Source of the DNA: Reyranella massiliensis 521
Lineage (GTDB): Bacteria; Pseudomonadota; Alphaproteobacteria; Reyranellales; Reyranellaceae
Assembly: GCF_000312425.1 (NCBI RefSeq)
Contig: NZ_HE997181.1
Span: forward strand, 1,958,638-2,022,637
Reading direction: 5' to 3'
Length of the DNA stretch: 64,000 bases
In this document: in pieces, positions 1 to 8,152 of the stretch
How positions within the stretch are numbered: position 1 is the stretch's first letter
Layout of the letters: every line of letters begins with the position of its first letter
Notes under the pieces: generated by a model
The model's database searches: none
What the model was told of the DNA's origin: nothing
Seen by the model: the letters and a program-made list of their open reading frames with translations, nothing else
Translations under genes and position numbers: made by a program

Positions 1-127
1 GCCCCGACACTAGGCCATCAAGCGCTTGAAAGCACTTCTCCCATGGAAGCGGGGCCGTTGCTTAGGGAGTACCCCTTGGATGAGTCAAAACCATCCCTGT
101 AAGACCACCGTTGACGAAGAACGGACA

Positions 128-188
128 CTCTCGGAGTAGCTGCCCCAATGCTCCACCAGAAAGGCAAAGATCGGCGCTACTCTGAGAG
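128..188. repeat. 13-bp inverted repeat with inner stem
   Basis: CTCTCGGAGTAGC at 128-140 pairs with GCTACTCTGAGAG at 176-188 with a single mismatch. Inside the loop, TGCC at 141-144 can pair with GGCA at 163-166, continuing directly from the outer stem. This nesting is what one expects of a folded RNA rather than a simple protein-binding palindrome. Confidence 0.6.
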
Positions 189-191
189 CAG

Positions 192-225
192 CCATTCGCG
201 GGCCCCATCCCACGAGAGCGAATGG
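192..225. repeat. 8-bp perfect inverted repeat
   Basis: CCATTCGC at 192-199 is perfectly complementary to GCGAATGG at 218-225, with an 18-nt loop. It begins three bases after the preceding stem ends and stops three bases before the next begins. Confidence 0.55.
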
Positions 226-228
226 TCA

Positions 229-259
229 GGCTCCGCATAGACACCCACTATGCGGAGCC
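229..259. repeat. 12-bp perfect hairpin, 7-nt loop
   Basis: GGCTCCGCATAG at 229-240 and CTATGCGGAGCC at 248-259 form a perfect 12-bp stem around the loop ACACCCA. It is strong enough to act as a transcription-stopping structure, but no T-run follows on either strand, so a standard Rho-independent terminator is not supported. Confidence 0.65.
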
Positions 260-342
260 GCCCATGCTCAGCGCATTGACATTGTTCCAGGGAAATTGTG
301 GCGAATTGCAGGTGAAGTCGAGAGCGGGGGGCTCGTCACCCT

Positions 343-975
343 TCATCGCGGATGCTGCCGCAGTAGTTTCATTAAGTCTGTCGGCAATTCTCCACGCGCC
401 AGTTTGACCTGAATGCCCAGCAACGCCGTAATACTCGAAAAGCTCGTGATTTCACCGGACAACACCATCGAAACGGCTTGGCCAAACGGCATCCGGCGCT
501 GCTGCAGTCGTTCTTCCGGTTCAGGATGGGGGAGACCGGCCTGCAAACCCCAGGCAACAAAGCACTGCGTACGCCCATCGATGGTGCCGGGGGCTAGGCT
601 GGCGTCGAACAACTGAAGCCAGTGGTCGGCACGATATCCCGTCTCCTCGCTCAGCTCCATTTGAGCCGCTTCCACCGGTGCTTGATCCAGCTTGCAGCCC
701 CCGCCGGGGGCTTCCCAAGTGAATCGGTCGACGACGTAGCGATACTGGCCGACCAGAGTTGTGCAGCCTTCGTCATCGATCGGGACGACGCTGACGCCGA
801 ATGTCCTCATCCTGATGCTGTTGTAGACGCGCGGAAGACGAGCCCCGTGGGCGACGGTGTCGCTCCGAACCGAGAAATAGGAGCAAGCAAAGCGCTCTTC
901 TTCCCGGTGCACAGTCCAGGGATTGGCTCGATCGTCGGTGAGGCCATCCAAAGATTCAGCCCTCTGGTGCTGCAT
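343..975 (-). CDS. Nudix hydrolase with atypical Nudix box
   Basis: A 210-residue protein of the ADP-ribose pyrophosphatase-like Nudix type; these hydrolyse nucleoside diphosphates linked to another moiety, often nucleotide sugars. The Nudix box is at residues 92-114. The metal-binding glutamates (E107, E110, E111) and the glycines are kept, but the usual first Glu is Q98 and the usual Arg is M106. The ATG at 975 was chosen because AAGGAG lies about nine bases before it; an in-frame GTG at 996 has no such site. It sits beside a glycosyltransferase gene on the same strand, so a nucleotide-sugar substrate is plausible but unproven. The altered box means activity is uncertain. Confidence 0.8.
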   Translation of the reverse strand: MQHQRAESLDGLTDDRANPWTVHREEERFACSYFSVRSDTVAHGARLPRVYNSIRMRTFGVSVVPIDDEGCTTLVGQYRYVVDRFTWEAPGGGCKLDQAPVEAAQMELSEETGYRADHWLQLFDASLAPGTIDGRTQCFVAWGLQAGLPHPEPEERLQQRRMPFGQAVSMVLSGEITSFSSITALLGIQVKLARGELPTDLMKLLRQHPR

Positions 976-1035
976 TCCGGCTGACTCCTTCACCAAGGCT
1001 CTGCCTTACACACCGATCCTGCAACGCGAGCCGTC

Positions 1036-2001
1036 TTATGCCCGGGCTGACTTGCTTGTGCGCCATGCCACTCCCTGGACCGCACGGCGCGCATCCTTGC
1101 CACCGATTGCCTGGGCCGCGACTTTCGCGGAATGAACGGCGACGAGCCCCATGCAGCCCGCCTTTGTAAACAGTCCGACAGGCTTTCCGAGTGGCGTCGA
1201 GAAATAGGTTTTGAGCTGCCGCATCCTGCGGGAATAGGCCTGACCGTCCGTGCTCAACCAACCCACGATTTCCTTCTCGTCGAGATGGCAGGAAGCATCC
1301 TCGTGGAAGCGCTTCGAGAAAAGTACCTCTTCTGAGCATTGGAACCGGCCGAGTAGCGCCAGCTCTGCCAGCATCGCGCGATCTCCGCCGGAAAAGTTCG
1401 GTATGAGCCCCGTCCTCTGCAAGGCTGAGCGACGCATGACACCGAACATGTGCGTGCCCCAGCAGGCGCCCGACAGAACCTGCCAGAAACGCAAGATGGC
1501 GGTTGGGCTGTCGGCGACCATGGGGCTGTCGGCTGTCTGCAGGATGCCCGTTCTCGGATCGACATAGCTTCCCGTCGCCGGATTGATGGGGAAGGGCTTG
1601 CCGCGATCGTCCACGAACGCGGTTTTGGAGTGAGCCAGAATGACGTCCGGATTTTCATCCAGTATGCGAACGCAGCTCTCCAGATAGCGGGGATGGTACA
1701 GATCGTCGTGGGCTATCCATTTGAACAGGGGCGCTCGGGAGAGTTGGAAGACCTTGTTGAAATTGGGGATCGCGCCGAGATTCTTCTCATTACGATGGTA
1801 CCGAACGCGCGAGTCGCGCTCCATGAAGGACCGGCACGTTTCCGCCGTCTGGTCGGTCGAGGCATTATCGCAGACGATGATCTCGAAGTCCTGAAAGGTC
1901 TGCGTCAGGAAGCAATCGAGTATTTCCGCCAGATACCGCTCGCCATTGTAGACCGGCAAGCCGATCGAAAGCCGTGGAGAATGCTGGGTGGAGAGGGTCA
2001 T
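1036..2001 (-). CDS. Family 2 glycosyltransferase
   Basis: A 321-residue GT-A fold glycosyltransferase that probably transfers a sugar from a nucleotide donor to a lipid-linked glycan at the cytoplasmic membrane face. The N-terminus has the family 2 opening (SIGLPVYNGERYL, residues about 13-25), then CDNASTDQT and the HDD metal/nucleotide site near residue 98. The ATG at 2001 puts the domain close to the N-terminus; an in-frame ATG at 2034 adds 11 residues, and neither has a good ribosome site. It is divergent from the sugar-nucleotide genes that start at 2375. Donor and acceptor cannot be read from sequence. No membrane segment is evident. Confidence 0.85.
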   Translation of the reverse strand: MTLSTQHSPRLSIGLPVYNGERYLAEILDCFLTQTFQDFEIIVCDNASTDQTAETCRSFMERDSRVRYHRNEKNLGAIPNFNKVFQLSRAPLFKWIAHDDLYHPRYLESCVRILDENPDVILAHSKTAFVDDRGKPFPINPATGSYVDPRTGILQTADSPMVADSPTAILRFWQVLSGACWGTHMFGVMRRSALQRTGLIPNFSGGDRAMLAELALLGRFQCSEEVLFSKRFHEDASCHLDEKEIVGWLSTDGQAYSRRMRQLKTYFSTPLGKPVGLFTKAGCMGLVAVHSAKVAAQAIGGKDARRAVQGVAWRTSKSARA

Positions 2002-2374
2002 GTACTGGAGTCCGCACTGTAGGCGGCGAGCCATTCAGCCAGAGAAGTTGGCGACTACGCCGCGGTTCCCGTTTCGAGGCCGAAACGATGAACGAGGTCG
2101 TGGGTGATACCAACGGGACATCGGAGGCAGCGACTGTCGTGAGGAGAGTGTTCGCGACAACTTATTGCCGTCATTGCAGCCGTTCTGCGGGTCTGCGGTG
2201 GTAACCCTGCAGAGCTAGGAAGCGCCACCCTTTTTGCCTTCGCTACAGGGCCCCATTTCCTTGATACCTGACAGTCGCAGTTGTCGAAGATTGCGAGGAA
2301 ATCAGTGACATCAGGGCGGTTCTGCAGAAGCGCTCGTCCTCGCAATCACTCACCTCGAATGAGAGGCACGGTAC
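2002..2374. promoter_or_regulatory. Divergent intergenic region with 7-bp hairpin
   Basis: This stretch separates the divergent glycosyltransferase and decarboxylase-like genes, so promoters for both should be here. A perfect inverted repeat, CGTTTCG-AGGC-CGAAACG, lies at 2070-2087, about 70 bases upstream of the glycosyltransferase start. I could not identify convincing -35/-10 pairs on either strand. A long open frame crossing the region on the minus strand is a shadow of the gene at 2375. Confidence 0.5.
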
Positions 2375-3463
2375 ATGAGTAGTGCGAGCAGGATCATCCA
2401 CGAAGACGCCAAGGTGATGCGAGCGACCATTCCCGGCGTGTTCGACCGGCTGGCCAACAGCAACATCCTCGTCACCGGCGCCTCTGGCTTCCTGGGCAGC
2501 TACATCGTGGACATTCTCTCGGTGCTCAATCACGCCTCGCCGAGCCTGAACGCCAACATCGTCGCTTCCGACAACTTCATCGCCACGAACGTCGACCGCC
2601 TTGTCCATCTGAAAACCGATCCCTTCGTCGAGCTCCGGACGGCGAATGTGGTCGACGAAACGGATTGGGGCCGGAAGTTCGACTGGATCATCCATTGCGC
2701 AAGTATGGCGTCGCCCATCTACTATCGGCCGCGGCCGCTCGAAACGATCGACGCGAACGTCAACGGCACGTGGCGCATGCTGGACCTTGCAGAAGCGCAC
2801 GGCGCACAGGGCATGCTCTTCTTCTCGTCGAGCGAGATCTACGGCGATCCTGATCCTCGGTTCATTCCCACACCGGAACACTATCGGGGATATGTGTCCT
2901 GCACGGGACCGCGTGCCTGCTACGACGAATCGAAGCGTCTCGGGGAGACGCTCTGCATCAGCTTCTGGGCACAGCGGAAGGTTCCCTCCAAGATCGTGCG
3001 CCCGTTCAACGTCTATGGCCCGGGGCAGCGGCTGAATGACGGACGCATGGTTCCCGACATGATGTCCGCCGCGCTCGACGGTGGTCCGATCGTCCTGCTG
3101 AGCGACGGAAGTCCGACGCGTTCGTTTTGCTACGTTCGCGACTTTATTGCCGGAAGCCTTGGCGTGCTCGTTCTCGGCAAGCCGGCGGAGCCCTACAATG
3201 TCGGCAATGCCGAGGAACGCTCGATGCTCGACGTGGCCCGCATGATGGCCGAGATCGCCGGCCATCCAGGCCGACCACTCGACGTGCAGTTTCGCAAGAG
3301 CGACGATGCCCAGTACCTCGTCGACAATCCCAGCCGCCGCTGTCCGGACCTGACGAAAGTCAGGGCCGATGTCGGCTATGAACCAAGCGTGGATCTGCGT
3401 ACCGGCCTTGCCCGGACTTTCGAATTTTACCATGAGCGCCGGCACGAAACGGTGGCGGCTTGA
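2375..3463 (+). CDS. UDP-glucuronate decarboxylase-like SDR (UDP-xylose synthase type)
   Basis: A 362-residue extended short-chain dehydrogenase. The NAD-binding GASGFLG is at residues 35-41, SSE at 152-154 and the catalytic YDESK at 183-187. The surrounding GPRACYDESKR and the later TRSFCYV closely resemble UDP-xylose synthase, which oxidises UDP-glucuronate, decarboxylates it and reduces the C4 ketone. The next gene encodes the dehydrogenase that makes UDP-glucuronate, which fits. It could instead release the UDP-4-keto-pentose or make an apiose-type branched sugar. The first 29 residues before the Rossmann fold are unusual; a start at M15 is possible. First gene of a plus-strand run ending at 8084. 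Confidence 0.82.
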   Translation: MSSASRIIHEDAKVMRATIPGVFDRLANSNILVTGASGFLGSYIVDILSVLNHASPSLNANIVASDNFIATNVDRLVHLKTDPFVELRTANVVDETDWGRKFDWIIHCASMASPIYYRPRPLETIDANVNGTWRMLDLAEAHGAQGMLFFSSSEIYGDPDPRFIPTPEHYRGYVSCTGPRACYDESKRLGETLCISFWAQRKVPSKIVRPFNVYGPGQRLNDGRMVPDMMSAALDGGPIVLLSDGSPTRSFCYVRDFIAGSLGVLVLGKPAEPYNVGNAEERSMLDVARMMAEIAGHPGRPLDVQFRKSDDAQYLVDNPSRRCPDLTKVRADVGYEPSVDLRTGLARTFEFYHERRHETVAA

Positions 3464-3482
3464 GATCGCGTGGAAGCAATCC

Positions 3483-4853
3483 ATGAAGATCACCATTGTC
3501 GGCACAGGATATGTTGGCCTCGTGACTGGCGTCGGTCTGGCTGCGATCGGTCATACCGTAACGTGTGTAGACTACGACGAGCGAAAGATTGCCGCCATTG
3601 CCACCGGCAAGGCGCCATTCTACGAGCCGGGACTCGACGAGCTGCTGGTCGAGCAACGTACCTCGGGACGCCTGCAGGCGTCGACCTGTCTCGAAGACAG
3701 CCTGCGCAATGCCGATGTGTCGATCATTGCCGTCGGCACACCTTCCAATGAGATAGGCATAGATCTCAGCTATATTCGCCAGGCGGCGCGGGCGATCGGC
3801 AAGCAGCTGCCGGCGATCGCTGGCTACCACGTCGTCGTGGTGAAGAGCACGGTCGTACCGACAACGACGGATACGGTCGTTCGGGCAGAGCTCGAGGCTG
3901 CGTCCGGCATGGTTGGCGGCCGCGATTTCGGCCTGGCCATGAATCCCGAGTTTCTGAGCGAAGGGCGTGCCGTCGAGGACTTCACCAAGCCCGATCGCAT
4001 CGTCATCGGCGCCAATACCGCGCGGGCGAGCGCGGTGCTGGCGGAAATGTATGCGGCCTTCGAGTGCCCGGTTCTGGAGACAACGCCGCGCAATGCCGAG
4101 ATGGTCAAGTATGCCGCGAATGCGCTGCAGGCGACCCTGATTTCCTTCTCCAACGAGATTGCCGGCATCTGCGAGTCCGTTGCCGGCCTGGACGAGGCAA
4201 CCGTGATGCGCGGCGTTCATCTGGACAAGTGTTGGGGCGCGCCGGGCAATGATGGCAAATCCCGCTTCGCCGGCGCCGTGAGCTATCTCAGAGCCGGCAT
4301 AGGTTTTGGCGGGAGTTGCTTCCCGAAAGATCTTCGAGCACTTCGCGCCTTTGCGCATGGAGAAGGTGCTGACGTACCGATCCTGAACTCGGTGCTCCAG
4401 GTCAACGAAGAACGAGCCGGCCGTGTGGTGGAGCTGTTGGCCAGCCAGGTCGGCACGCTGCGCGACAAGCGCATTGCCGTACTGGGACTGGCCTTCAAGC
4501 CGGAGACCGACGACGTCCGCGAATCGCCTGGCGTGCGAATTTCGAAACTCCTGCTGCAGCGAGGAGCAGACGTCGTGCTGCACGATCCGATGGTCCAGGT
4601 CGACACGGTGCGGGATCAACTGGGGGCGAACATCACTCAGGCCCACGACGTCGCTACGGCGGCAAGCGGCGCCGATGCAATCGTGATCGCCACGGGCTGG
4701 GATGCCTATCGCCAGCTCGACTGGGACGACATCACCTCGCGTATGCGCTCTCCCATTGTCTTCGACGGGCGCCAGGTCGTGTCCTCCGATCGCCGTCACG
4801 AGGGAACGATGCTGCTGGCGCCGGGGCGGCGCCCCGAAAGGGTCGGCGCGTGA
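3483..4853 (+). CDS. ugd: UDP-glucose 6-dehydrogenase
   Basis: A 456-residue enzyme oxidising UDP-glucose to UDP-glucuronate with two NAD+. The N-terminal Rossmann motif GTGYVGL is at residues 7-13, and the active-site cysteine is C279 in GFGGSCFPKDL. The NPEFLSEG segment and the C-terminal domain with GLAFKPETDDVRESP are also typical. The ATG at 3483 was preferred because it places the nucleotide-binding motif at the N-terminus; the open frame reaches back to 3369 but that part overlaps the upstream gene. Only 19 bases separate it from the decarboxylase-like gene, so the two are probably co-transcribed and supply UDP-glucuronate and a UDP-pentose. Confidence 0.95.
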   Translation: MKITIVGTGYVGLVTGVGLAAIGHTVTCVDYDERKIAAIATGKAPFYEPGLDELLVEQRTSGRLQASTCLEDSLRNADVSIIAVGTPSNEIGIDLSYIRQAARAIGKQLPAIAGYHVVVVKSTVVPTTTDTVVRAELEAASGMVGGRDFGLAMNPEFLSEGRAVEDFTKPDRIVIGANTARASAVLAEMYAAFECPVLETTPRNAEMVKYAANALQATLISFSNEIAGICESVAGLDEATVMRGVHLDKCWGAPGNDGKSRFAGAVSYLRAGIGFGGSCFPKDLRALRAFAHGEGADVPILNSVLQVNEERAGRVVELLASQVGTLRDKRIAVLGLAFKPETDDVRESPGVRISKLLLQRGADVVLHDPMVQVDTVRDQLGANITQAHDVATAASGADAIVIATGWDAYRQLDWDDITSRMRSPIVFDGRQVVSSDRRHEGTMLLAPGRRPERVGA

Positions 4854-4917
4854 TGGGCGCGATCCGCGGTCCGCAAGAGAGGGGCGGTGCGAACCGTTGG
4901 CCTCGACGGAGGCGCCT

Positions 4918-5511
4918 GTGATCTTCACCGAGACCAAGCTCCAAGGTGCCTTTATCGTCGACGTCGAACGCCGGCGAGACGATCGCGGTTTCTTCGGGCG
5001 TGCTTTCTGCCGGCACGAGTTCCAGGACCTAGGACTGGAAGCCGATGTCGCCCAGACGAACGTGGGCGTGAGCGTCAAGCGCGGAACGGTCCGGGGCATG
5101 CACTTCCAGTATCCGCCGGCCGTCGAAGCGAAGCTCGTGCGATGCATGCACGGGGCGATTCTCGACGTGATCGTGGATTTGCGGCCCGAAAGCTCGACCT
5201 TCCTGGAGCACGTGGCCGTCGAACTCAGCGGCGAGAACCAGCGTGCACTCTACATTCCGGGCCGCTTCGCGCACGGCTATCAGACATTGCAGGACGAGAC
5301 CGCCATTCTCTACCAGGCGAGTACCTTCTATGCGCCGGGCGCGGAAGGTGGCCTGCGATACGATGACCCGCGGCTGAACATTGCATGGCCGCTGTCCGTC
5401 GCCGCTGTTTCCGACAAGGACAGCAATTTCGATCTCCTGGAGACACTCGAAGGCAAGCTCGCTGCACGAATGTCTCCGGCTCGGCCGGAAGCCGTTGGCA
5501 TTCTGTCATAG
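4918..5511 (+). CDS. dTDP-4-dehydrorhamnose 3,5-epimerase-like cupin protein
   Basis: A 197-residue RmlC-type cupin. RmlC enzymes epimerise 4-keto-hexose nucleotides at C3 and C5 using a His/Tyr pair; here H62 (RGMHFQ), K72 and Y138 are at the expected positions and PGRFAHGYQTL is conserved. The GTG at 4918 is chosen because GGAGG at 4908-4912 lies just ahead of it. No rmlA, rmlB or rmlD is visible, so the substrate is probably not dTDP-rhamnose precursor. A keto-sugar from the UDP- or CDP-linked route encoded here is more likely. The gene follows ugd by 64 bases. Confidence 0.85.
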   Translation: MIFTETKLQGAFIVDVERRRDDRGFFGRAFCRHEFQDLGLEADVAQTNVGVSVKRGTVRGMHFQYPPAVEAKLVRCMHGAILDVIVDLRPESSTFLEHVAVELSGENQRALYIPGRFAHGYQTLQDETAILYQASTFYAPGAEGGLRYDDPRLNIAWPLSVAAVSDKDSNFDLLETLEGKLAARMSPARPEAVGILS

Positions 5512-5553
5512 CGCTGGAGTTTCGGTACTGGCGCAATTCGGAAGGAGTGAGTC

Positions 5554-6924
5554 ATGTGGATCGTCGATTCTGCGCTCAAGGAGCGGGCAGATACGAACAA
5601 GCCCATTCGCGTCGGCATCATCGGTGCGGGGTTCATGTGCCAGGGCCTGACCAATCAGATCACGCACAGCACGCCGGGAATGCGTGTAGCGGCGATATCG
5701 AACCGTCGGGTCGGAAGGGCTGTCGACGTCTTTCACTACTCTGGCCTTAATGATGTCGTCGTAGCCGATTCGCAATTGCGATTCGATGCTGCAGTCGAGC
5801 GCTCGACGCCCGTGGCAACCGAGGATGCGATGCTCATCGCGCGTAGCGACTTCATCGATGTCCTGGTCGACGTCACCGGCTCGGTGGAGTTCGGTGCCCG
5901 CGTCGCGCTCGAAGCCTTTAAGTACGGTAAGGACGTCGTGCTGATGAACGCCGAGCTCGACGCGACGATCGGGCCAATCCTGCAAACCTATGCCGACGCG
6001 CACGGCGTCATCTTCACGGCCTGCGAGGGCGACGAGCCGGGCATCCAGATGAACCTTTACCGCTGGGTCAAGGGGCTGGGCATGACGCCCCGGCTGCTTG
6101 GCAACGTGAAGGGCCTTCAGGATCGCTATCGCAATCCGACGACACAGAAGGGCTTCGCCGAGAAGTGGGGGCAGAATCCCACGATGGTGACGAGCTTCGC
6201 GGATGGATCGAAGGTGAGCTTCGAGCAGGCCGTCGTCGCCAATGCCACGGGATTCAAGGTGTTGACGCGCGGCATGTCGCGCGGCCTCGACTATCACGGC
6301 GATGTGCTGAAGATCGGCGAAATCTACGATCTCGAAGAGCTGCGCAGGCTCGGCGGGGCGATCGACTATGTGGTCGGGACGCCGCTGACCAAGGTCTACT
6401 GTCTGGCCGAACATCCCGATCCCAAGCAGGCCCACTATCTCAACCTGTACAAGATGGGCCCAGGGCCGCTCTATTCGTTCTTCGTGCCGTATCACCTCTG
6501 CAATCTGGAGGTGCCGACCGCCATCGCGCGGACGTGCCTGTTCCGTGACCCGGTATCGAGGTCGCTGGGCGGCCCGGTGGTGGAGGTGTGCGCCGTGGCC
6601 AAGCGCGATCTCAAGGCGGGTGAAGTACTGGACGACTACGGCATGTACATGACGTACGGCGAGGCAGCCAATGTCGAGGAGATGTCCGGTGGCCGATATC
6701 TACCCCAGGGTCTCGTCGAAGGTTGCAAGCTGCTGCGGGACATCGCCAAGGATGCCGTCATCACCTACGACGACGTCGTCCTGCCGGCCGGGCGCCTGGC
6801 GGACCGGCTGAGAGCCGAGCAATACCGGAAGTTCCGAGGAGAGACCTGGCTCCAGGATCTGCTGGACAAGGCCGACGTGCGAGGCGCGATGGCGCCGGCG
6901 CAACGGGAAAAGGTTCTCGTCTAG
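5554..6924 (+). CDS. NAD(P)-dependent oxidoreductase, Rossmann plus SAF-like domain
   Basis: A 456-residue protein with an N-terminal Rossmann fold (GIIGAGFMCQGL, about residues 24-35) like that of homoserine dehydrogenases. The middle region contains DVTGSVEFGARVA and TACEGDEPG. The C-terminal part (about 350-420) resembles the SAF/antifreeze-like module, with KRDLKAGEVLDDYG. Such proteins occur in polysaccharide and sugar-nucleotide clusters, but I know of no firm reaction; reduction or rearrangement of a keto-sugar is inference. GGAGTGAG precedes the ATG by a few bases. It lies 42 bases after the epimerase gene and 35 before the duplicated-domain gene, so the three may act together. Confidence 0.75.
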   Translation: MWIVDSALKERADTNKPIRVGIIGAGFMCQGLTNQITHSTPGMRVAAISNRRVGRAVDVFHYSGLNDVVVADSQLRFDAAVERSTPVATEDAMLIARSDFIDVLVDVTGSVEFGARVALEAFKYGKDVVLMNAELDATIGPILQTYADAHGVIFTACEGDEPGIQMNLYRWVKGLGMTPRLLGNVKGLQDRYRNPTTQKGFAEKWGQNPTMVTSFADGSKVSFEQAVVANATGFKVLTRGMSRGLDYHGDVLKIGEIYDLEELRRLGGAIDYVVGTPLTKVYCLAEHPDPKQAHYLNLYKMGPGPLYSFFVPYHLCNLEVPTAIARTCLFRDPVSRSLGGPVVEVCAVAKRDLKAGEVLDDYGMYMTYGEAANVEEMSGGRYLPQGLVEGCKLLRDIAKDAVITYDDVVLPAGRLADRLRAEQYRKFRGETWLQDLLDKADVRGAMAPAQREKVLV

Positions 6925-6959
6925 GCAGTGAAAAGTTCATCTCCGAAAGAGTATTGGTC

Positions 6960-8084
6960 ATGACGATCGGGGCAGGGGACTGGGTAGAGGTGCGGAGCAA
7001 GGAAGAGATTCTTGCGACGCTGGACGAACATGGGCGCCTTGAAGGTCTGCCCTTCATGCCGCAGATGACCCAGTATTGCGGTCAGCGCTTCCAGGTATTC
7101 AAGAGGGCAGGAAAGACCTGCAGCGAGATAGACGGGCCGTCGGGTGTTACTTACGTCAGCCGACGGCTGCATGACGCGGTTCATCTCGAACACCGCTGCG
7201 ATGGTCGGGCATACGGCGGGTGTCAGGCTGGCTGCCTCATCTTCTGGAAAGAGGCGTGGCTCAAGCACGCCAATGGCGATGGACCGGGGTATCCAGCATC
7301 CGGATCGTCTGTCGATCGAGCGTCCATCGCCGGGGCCATGAGCGGCTGCACCGAAGACCAGGTTCGTGCGGCAGCCATCTATCGAACGCCGGAAGGCGAC
7401 GTACGGTACTCGTGCCAAGCCACTCAGTTGATGGAAGCCAGCACCCCCCTCAGCCTGTGGGACGCCCGGCAGTACGTCGAGGCTTATCGTTCCGGAAACA
7501 ATTCTCTAGGTACTGTTCTGAAGGCCATCGTGTACGTGCTCTACTACTACGGCACGATGGCGCGTTCCCCGCGCTGGGGCGTGGCGTCTCGCTGGTTCTA
7601 CGACCGCTTCCAGGCGGTCTGGGGAGGCATCCCATTCCCCAGAAAAGCCGGCAAGATCGCAATGGGCCCGACTCCCAGGCTCGATCTGGATCTGCAGCCG
7701 GGAGAAGTAGTGCGGGTCAAATCGTACGAGCAGATACTGGAGACGCTGAGCACGTCGGCGTCCAACCGCGGTCTTAGTTTTGATGCCGAGCTCGTTCCCT
7801 ATTGCGGCAAGGTATTCAGGGTACGTACCCGGATAGAGCGCTTCATCGACGAAAAGACCGGCAAGATGCTGCATATGAAGACGCCGGCTGTCATACTCGA
7901 CGGCGTGCACTGTCAGTCGCTCTACAGCGGACGACGGATACTCTGTCCTCGCGCCGTATTCTTGTGGTGGCGTGAAATATGGCTGGAGAGAATTCCCGAA
8001 GCGGAGGTTGCCCAGGCTGTTTCTGGTTCCGAGAGCCTGTGCCATTCCAGGGCTTCGAGGAAGATCAGTGCGGCCGTCCATTGA
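6960..8084 (+). CDS. Uncharacterised protein with internally duplicated Cys/Trp-rich domain
   Basis: I recognise no function. The 374-residue protein has two copies of one domain, at about 7-103 and 248-344. Shared positions include G-x-V-x-V-R/K-S-x-E-x-I-L-x-T-L, YCG (39-41 and 281-283), a VH followed by paired cysteines (C80/C88 and C318/C329), and a final W-K/R-E-x-W-L (96-101 and 337-342). The cysteines suggest a metal site or disulfides; the beginning of each copy resembles a small SH3-like barrel. A linker of about 140 residues holds C130, C152 and an aromatic stretch (189-200). No signal peptide is evident. The start at 6960 is the first ATG after the preceding gene. Its position ties it to sugar-nucleotide modification. 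Confidence 0.7.
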   Translation: MTIGAGDWVEVRSKEEILATLDEHGRLEGLPFMPQMTQYCGQRFQVFKRAGKTCSEIDGPSGVTYVSRRLHDAVHLEHRCDGRAYGGCQAGCLIFWKEAWLKHANGDGPGYPASGSSVDRASIAGAMSGCTEDQVRAAAIYRTPEGDVRYSCQATQLMEASTPLSLWDARQYVEAYRSGNNSLGTVLKAIVYVLYYYGTMARSPRWGVASRWFYDRFQAVWGGIPFPRKAGKIAMGPTPRLDLDLQPGEVVRVKSYEQILETLSTSASNRGLSFDAELVPYCGKVFRVRTRIERFIDEKTGKMLHMKTPAVILDGVHCQSLYSGRRILCPRAVFLWWREIWLERIPEAEVAQAVSGSESLCHSRASRKISAAVH

Positions 8085-8121
8085 GCGGCTGGCCGAGACC
8101 GCAAGATTAGGGAAAGCTCAG

Positions 8122-8140
8122 CCGTCTATTTGAGAGACGG
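8122..8140. terminator. Weak hairpin between convergent genes
   Basis: CCGTCT at 8122-8127 pairs with AGACGG at 8135-8140 around a 7-nt loop, in the 68-base gap between the convergent duplicated-domain and PIG-L genes. The position suits a bidirectional terminator, but there is no T-run. Confidence 0.3.
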
Positions 8141-8152
8141 AGGTATCGGACG

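Larger units (their letters stand above)
1..342. other. Intergenic region with stem-loop cluster, no convincing gene
   Basis: No open frame here resembles a protein I know; the only frames are about 60 codons long and overlap hairpins. What stands out is a run of four inverted repeats between 108 and 259 (5-bp stem 108-112/120-124, then three larger ones listed separately). They precede the 3' end of the minus-strand Nudix gene. The region could be a structured RNA, a terminator region or the remnant of a mobile element; the sequence does not decide between these. Confidence 0.5.

Noticed and set aside
229-259. Rho-independent terminator
   Set aside because: The stem is perfect but no T-run follows on either strand.
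2243-3505. Minus-strand open frame of 420 codons
   Set aside because: Antisense to the UXS-like gene, which carries full SDR motifs.
3360-5147. Minus-strand open frame of 595 codons
   Set aside because: Antisense to ugd and the epimerase gene; no recognisable domain.
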